Shown here piece after piece: positions 6,977-9,260 of a stretch of DNA of 9,260 nt; the first letter of the stretch is position 1; the number at the start of each line of letters is the position of its first letter. Under the pieces are notes generated by a model. The model saw only the letters and a program-made list of their open reading frames with translations. It searched no databases and was not told the DNA's origin. Source of the stretch: JAVBKA01 sp031546715 (GTDB taxonomy: Bacteria; Bacillota; Clostridia; Oscillospirales; UBA929); assembly GCA_031546715.1 (NCBI GenBank), contig JAVBKA010000222.1, positions 1 through 9,260 of the forward strand. The letters run 5' to 3'. A program made the position numbers and the translations under genes.

Positions 6977-8089
6977 TTAGTTGGAGATAGTCTTTTCTGT
7001 TTCCTTGTCGAAGATGTGAATCTTTTTGGAATCAAGAGCAAGTCTGATATTGTCGCCGACCTTGGCTGTTGAGCGGTTGGATACACGGGCGGTAAAGCTC
7101 TTGCCTTCGCAGGTCAGGTATAGGTAAGTCTCAAAGCCCATCATTTCCACAACGTCAACCTTCATGTTGACTTGTGAATCTGGGAATTGTGTTAGGAACA
7201 TATCTTGGTCATGGATGTCCTCAGGACGGATGCCGAGGATAACTTCTTTACCTGCAAACGCAAGGACTTCTGGTTTACGTCCCTTAGATTCAGGAAGAGC
7301 GATTTCTGAGCCGCCGAACTGTAGGTATGTAACGCCGCCCTTATCGATAACTTTTGCATCGATAAAGTTCATTTGTGGCGAACCGATAAAGCCAGCAACG
7401 AAGAGGTTGTTTGGTGTTTCGTACAGCACCTGTGGTGAGGAAATCTGCTGGACGTATCCGTCCTTCATAACAACGATACGGGTACCCATTGTCATAGCTT
7501 CAACTTGGTCATGGGTAACATAAATAAATGTAGTGGCAAGTCTCTGGTGGAGCTTAGTCAGCTCGGTACGCATCTGGGCGCGAAGCTTAGCGTCAAGGTT
7601 TGAAAGAGGTTCGTCCAAAAGGAATACCTTTGGGTTACGAACGATAGCACGGCCAAGAGCAACACGCTGGCGTTGTCCGCCTGACAGAGCTTTTGGTTTA
7701 CGGTCAAGTAAGTGTTCAATTTCAAGGATACGAGCAGCTTCTTCTACGCGGCGTTTGATTTCATCCTTTGGTGTTTTGCGCAATTTTAGACCAAAAGCCA
7801 TATTTTCAAAAACTGTCATGTGGGGATAAAGAGCATAGTTTTGGAAAACCATTGCGATGTCACGGTCTTTAGGCGGAGTGTCGTTAACGAGCTTTTCGTC
7901 TATGTATAACTCGCCTTCTGAAATTTCTTCGAGTCCAGCAACCATACGAAGTGTAGTTGACTTACCGCAGCCAGACGGACCAACCAGGATGATAAATTCT
8001 TTGTCTGCAATGTCCAAATTAAAGTCGGATACGGCAACGACACCGCCTGCGTAGCGCTTGTAGATACCTTTTAATGATACACTCGACAT
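6977..8089 (-). CDS. msmX: Sugar ABC importer ATP-binding protein, MsmX/UgpC/MalK type
   Basis: 370-residue cytoplasmic ATPase that would energise carbohydrate importers of the CUT1 type. Features in order: Walker A GPSGCGKST (37-45), Q-loop Gln83, signature LSGGQ (135-139), Walker B VFLLDE (155-160), D-loop SNLD (163-166), switch His193, then the C-terminal TOBE/regulatory region (about 235-370) characteristic of MalK-like subunits. Length is normal for the family. The chosen ATG (8089-8087) has GGGAGGT at 8097-8103, six bases upstream. An in-frame TTG at 8104 overlaps that site and is unlikely to be the start. No permease or binding-protein gene is adjacent, as with B. subtilis MsmX, a shared ATPase serving several importers. 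The gene therefore probably has general rather than substrate-specific use; the msmX symbol is by family similarity. Confidence 0.93.
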   Translation of the reverse strand: MSSVSLKGIYKRYAGGVVAVSDFNLDIADKEFIILVGPSGCGKSTTLRMVAGLEEISEGELYIDEKLVNDTPPKDRDIAMVFQNYALYPHMTVFENMAFGLKLRKTPKDEIKRRVEEAARILEIEHLLDRKPKALSGGQRQRVALGRAIVRNPKVFLLDEPLSNLDAKLRAQMRTELTKLHQRLATTFIYVTHDQVEAMTMGTRIVVMKDGYVQQISSPQVLYETPNNLFVAGFIGSPQMNFIDAKVIDKGGVTYLQFGGSEIALPESKGRKPEVLAFAGKEVILGIRPEDIHDQDMFLTQFPDSQVNMKVDVVEMMGFETYLYLTCEGKSFTARVSNRSTAKVGDNIRLALDSKKIHIFDKETEKTISN

Positions 8090-8115
8090 TAAGAGACCTC
8101 CCAAAATTATTTGAA

Positions 8116-8159
8116 TTGAAATCGATTAATTGAAGCTTTACCCTTGCTTAACTATACCA
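8116..8159 (-). promoter_or_regulatory. Extended -10 promoter of the ABC ATPase gene with a cre-like palindrome downstream
   Basis: On the minus strand TGG-TATAGT (8159-8151) is a good extended -10 element. No convincing -35 is visible 17 bases upstream. Initiation near 8144 would give a leader of about 55 bases. Within it, 8116-8130 (plus strand TTGAAATCGATTAAT) fits the catabolite-response consensus WTGNAANCGNWWWCA except for the final CA. A CcpA roadblock is conceivable but weakly supported. The 8090-8263 gap holds no gene, and I found no convincing terminator for the upstream synthase gene. Confidence 0.4.
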
Positions 8160-8263
8160 CATTTAATACTTGACGTATATCGGATTTATTAACAAATTAT
8201 TTCATCGTAGTTTGTACAATTCGTCTTGTTCAAAATATACAAACCCTATGCGCCCGAAGAGTT

Positions 8264-8983
8264 TTAGGTTTCTTTTCCTAATAAAAGTTTTTTTACATTT
8301 TCTTCAAAAATATTAACCCAACCGCCAATTTCTAAGCCCTCAGGTAATAAAAGTCCCGCCATTGACAGTCTGTGAATACTAATAACATGCAAGCCGCAGG
8401 CTGCCATCATACGCTTTATTTGATGATATTTTCCCTCTGTAATTGTAACATATGCCTCATTTGGGCTTATTATGTCAAGGGCTGCAGGCTTTGTTACATA
8501 ACCGTCTGCAAGCTTAACGCCCTTTTGAAAAGCTTCAACAACTGTTTCATTAAGGGTTTTTTCACCTGCCTCCACGCCCACTAAGTATCTTTTTTGCACA
8601 TGATGGGCGGGCGAAAGAATCTGATGCGCCAAAACTCCGTCAGAGGTGAGGAGCACGAGACCTGTGGAGTCCTTGTCCAGCCTTCCTGCGGGAAACAGCC
8701 CAAGCCGCCGATATCTTTCGGGCAGTAGGTCTATAACCGTGACATCCCCAGGCTCGTCGGTGGAGGATACCACGCCGACTGGCTTGTTAAGAATAATATA
8801 GTAAAATTCTTGCCAATCTATGTCACTATTTTTCAATGTAATTTTTTGGACTTTTGGATTTACGGCTACTGACGGACTTTTTGCAACAACACCGTCAACT
8901 AAAACCAGTCCGTCACGTATCATCTCCGCCACCTGTGACCGTGTGCCATGTCCTGCATGGCATATTGCCTTATCTAACCTCAT
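8264..8983 (-). CDS. rsuA: RsuA-family rRNA pseudouridine synthase
   Basis: 239-residue enzyme that isomerises a specific uridine in ribosomal RNA to pseudouridine. An S4 RNA-binding domain (about 1-45, MRLDKAI...GTRSQVAEMIRDG) is followed by the catalytic domain. That domain has YIILNKPVGVVSS (62-74), the catalytic-Asp motif GRLDKDSTGL (100-109, Asp103), KRYLV (131-135) and EGKYHQIKRM (183-192), all hallmarks of the RsuA/RluB/E/F family. Length and compact architecture fit RsuA (16S position 516), but RluB-like or RluF-like specificity cannot be excluded. The start at 8983 gives the standard MRLDK beginning. It overlaps the end of trmFO by 14 bases and lacks an obvious Shine-Dalgarno sequence, suggesting translational coupling. 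A longer in-frame start at 9085 would add non-family sequence lying wholly inside trmFO. Confidence 0.9.
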   Translation of the reverse strand: MRLDKAICHAGHGTRSQVAEMIRDGLVLVDGVVAKSPSVAVNPKVQKITLKNSDIDWQEFYYIILNKPVGVVSSTDEPGDVTVIDLLPERYRRLGLFPAGRLDKDSTGLVLLTSDGVLAHQILSPAHHVQKRYLVGVEAGEKTLNETVVEAFQKGVKLADGYVTKPAALDIISPNEAYVTITEGKYHQIKRMMAACGLHVISIHRLSMAGLLLPEGLEIGGWVNIFEENVKKLLLGKET

Positions 8984-9260
8984 ATGACGGTAAAGCCGAC
9001 AGAGCACGGCTGGCATAGGCGGCCTTTTTTTCCTTTTTGGGAACTGCAGGGTCGTCAATAGCAGGAAATATGCCAAAATTAACATTCATCGGCTGAAAAT
9101 TAAGCACAGACGGATTGGAAATATAACGGCACAGCGCGCCGTGGGCAGTCACGGGAGGAAATTCAACCTCCGCCAGACCTAGCAGCCGCCTAGCAGTATG
9201 AATCCCCGCCATTAAGCCCGATGCGGCGGACTCCACGTAGCCCTCCACCCCTGTCATCTG
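8970..9260 (-). CDS. trmFO: C-terminal 96 residues of TrmFO, tRNA (uracil-54-C5) methyltransferase using methylenetetrahydrofolate and FAD
   Basis: Leftward gene entering from the right edge and ending with TAA at 8972-8970. The visible part begins QMTGVEGYVESAASGL, then has FPPVTAHGALCRYI and NFQPMNVNFGIFP. These are the strongly conserved C-terminal signatures of TrmFO, including residues of the FAD-binding fold. TrmFO makes 5-methyluridine at position 54 of tRNA using methylenetetrahydrofolate and reduced FAD, in place of the SAM-dependent TrmA of enterobacteria. It is common in Firmicutes, which supports the proposed host. The tail ends in SYEVR, and the overlapping pseudouridine synthase begins before the stop codon, so the two RNA-modification genes are probably one transcript. 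The start and N-terminal GxGxxG motif lie outside the window. Confidence 0.95.
   Translation of the reverse strand, partial: QMTGVEGYVESAASGLMAGIHTARRLLGLAEVEFPPVTAHGALCRYISNPSVLNFQPMNVNFGIFPAIDDPAVPKKEKKAAYASRALSALPSYEVR

Noticed and set aside
6869..7072. Rightward 67-codon reading frame after the kinase
   Set aside because: It runs through both hairpins and then antisense to the ATPase gene, begins inside the inverted repeat and has no ribosome site; an artefact.
7164..8054. Several rightward frames opposite the ABC ATPase gene
   Set aside because: They are Arg/Ser-rich antisense shadows of a gene with complete ABC motifs.
8090..8104. Alternative TTG start for the ABC ATPase adding five residues
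   Set aside because: The TTG overlaps the GGGAGGT ribosome site itself; ATG at 8089 has ideal spacing and gives the usual family N-terminus.
8210..8244. GTTTGTA/TACAAAC inverted repeat downstream of the pseudouridine synthase gene as a terminator
   Set aside because: A seven-base AT-rich stem with a 21-base loop and no following T-tract on the minus strand; too weak to call.
8984..9085. Longer N-terminus for the pseudouridine synthase starting at 9085
   Set aside because: The extra 34 residues lie inside trmFO in another frame and do not resemble the family, whose proteins start at MRLDK.

Overview
The window most likely comes from a low-to-moderate G+C Firmicute, probably a member of the Clostridia. 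The evidence is the AT-rich intergenic DNA, the Gram-positive style Shine-Dalgarno sequences, a folate/FAD-dependent TrmFO (typical of Firmicutes), an MsmX/UgpC-type sugar-importer ATPase and very large hybrid histidine kinases. No genus can be named from the sequence alone. There are no rRNA or tRNA genes, no CRISPR array, no insertion sequence and no sign of a phage.

Left edge (1-397): the first 54 codons of a leftward gene that resembles D-lyxose ketol-isomerase. A 233-base divergent intergenic region follows. It holds a good candidate promoter for the isomerase and several short repeats in front of the rightward kinase genes.

Centre (398-6858): two rightward hybrid sensor kinases, 50 bases apart and probably one operon. 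The first (863 aa) has two membrane helices flanking a small helical extracytoplasmic sensor, then HisKA, HATPase, two receiver domains and a C-terminal HPt domain. The second (1272 aa) has a signal peptide, two different periplasmic-binding-protein-like modules in tandem, a membrane helix, a coiled coil, a PAS-like domain, HisKA, HATPase and two receivers, but no HPt. Every catalytic and phospho-accepting residue expected in both proteins is present. Neither has a DNA-binding or other output domain, and no separate response regulator lies in the window. A plausible reading is a phosphorelay in which the single HPt of the first kinase could also serve the second, with an output protein encoded elsewhere.

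Convergent junction (6859-6976): a 25-bp perfect hairpin with a 3-base loop, then a shorter A/T-flanked hairpin that looks like a bidirectional terminator.

Right part (6977-9260), all leftward: an MsmX/UgpC-type ABC ATPase standing alone, without permease or binding-protein genes, behind its own extended -10 promoter. Upstream of it lies an RsuA-family pseudouridine synthase whose start overlaps the end of trmFO by 14 bases, which makes a small RNA-modification operon. trmFO runs off the right edge.

The most interesting material is the paired hybrid kinases with unequal domain content, a 12-codon upstream ORF with a strong ribosome-binding site overlapping the second kinase start, and the long perfect hairpin. 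None of these is proof of a new system.
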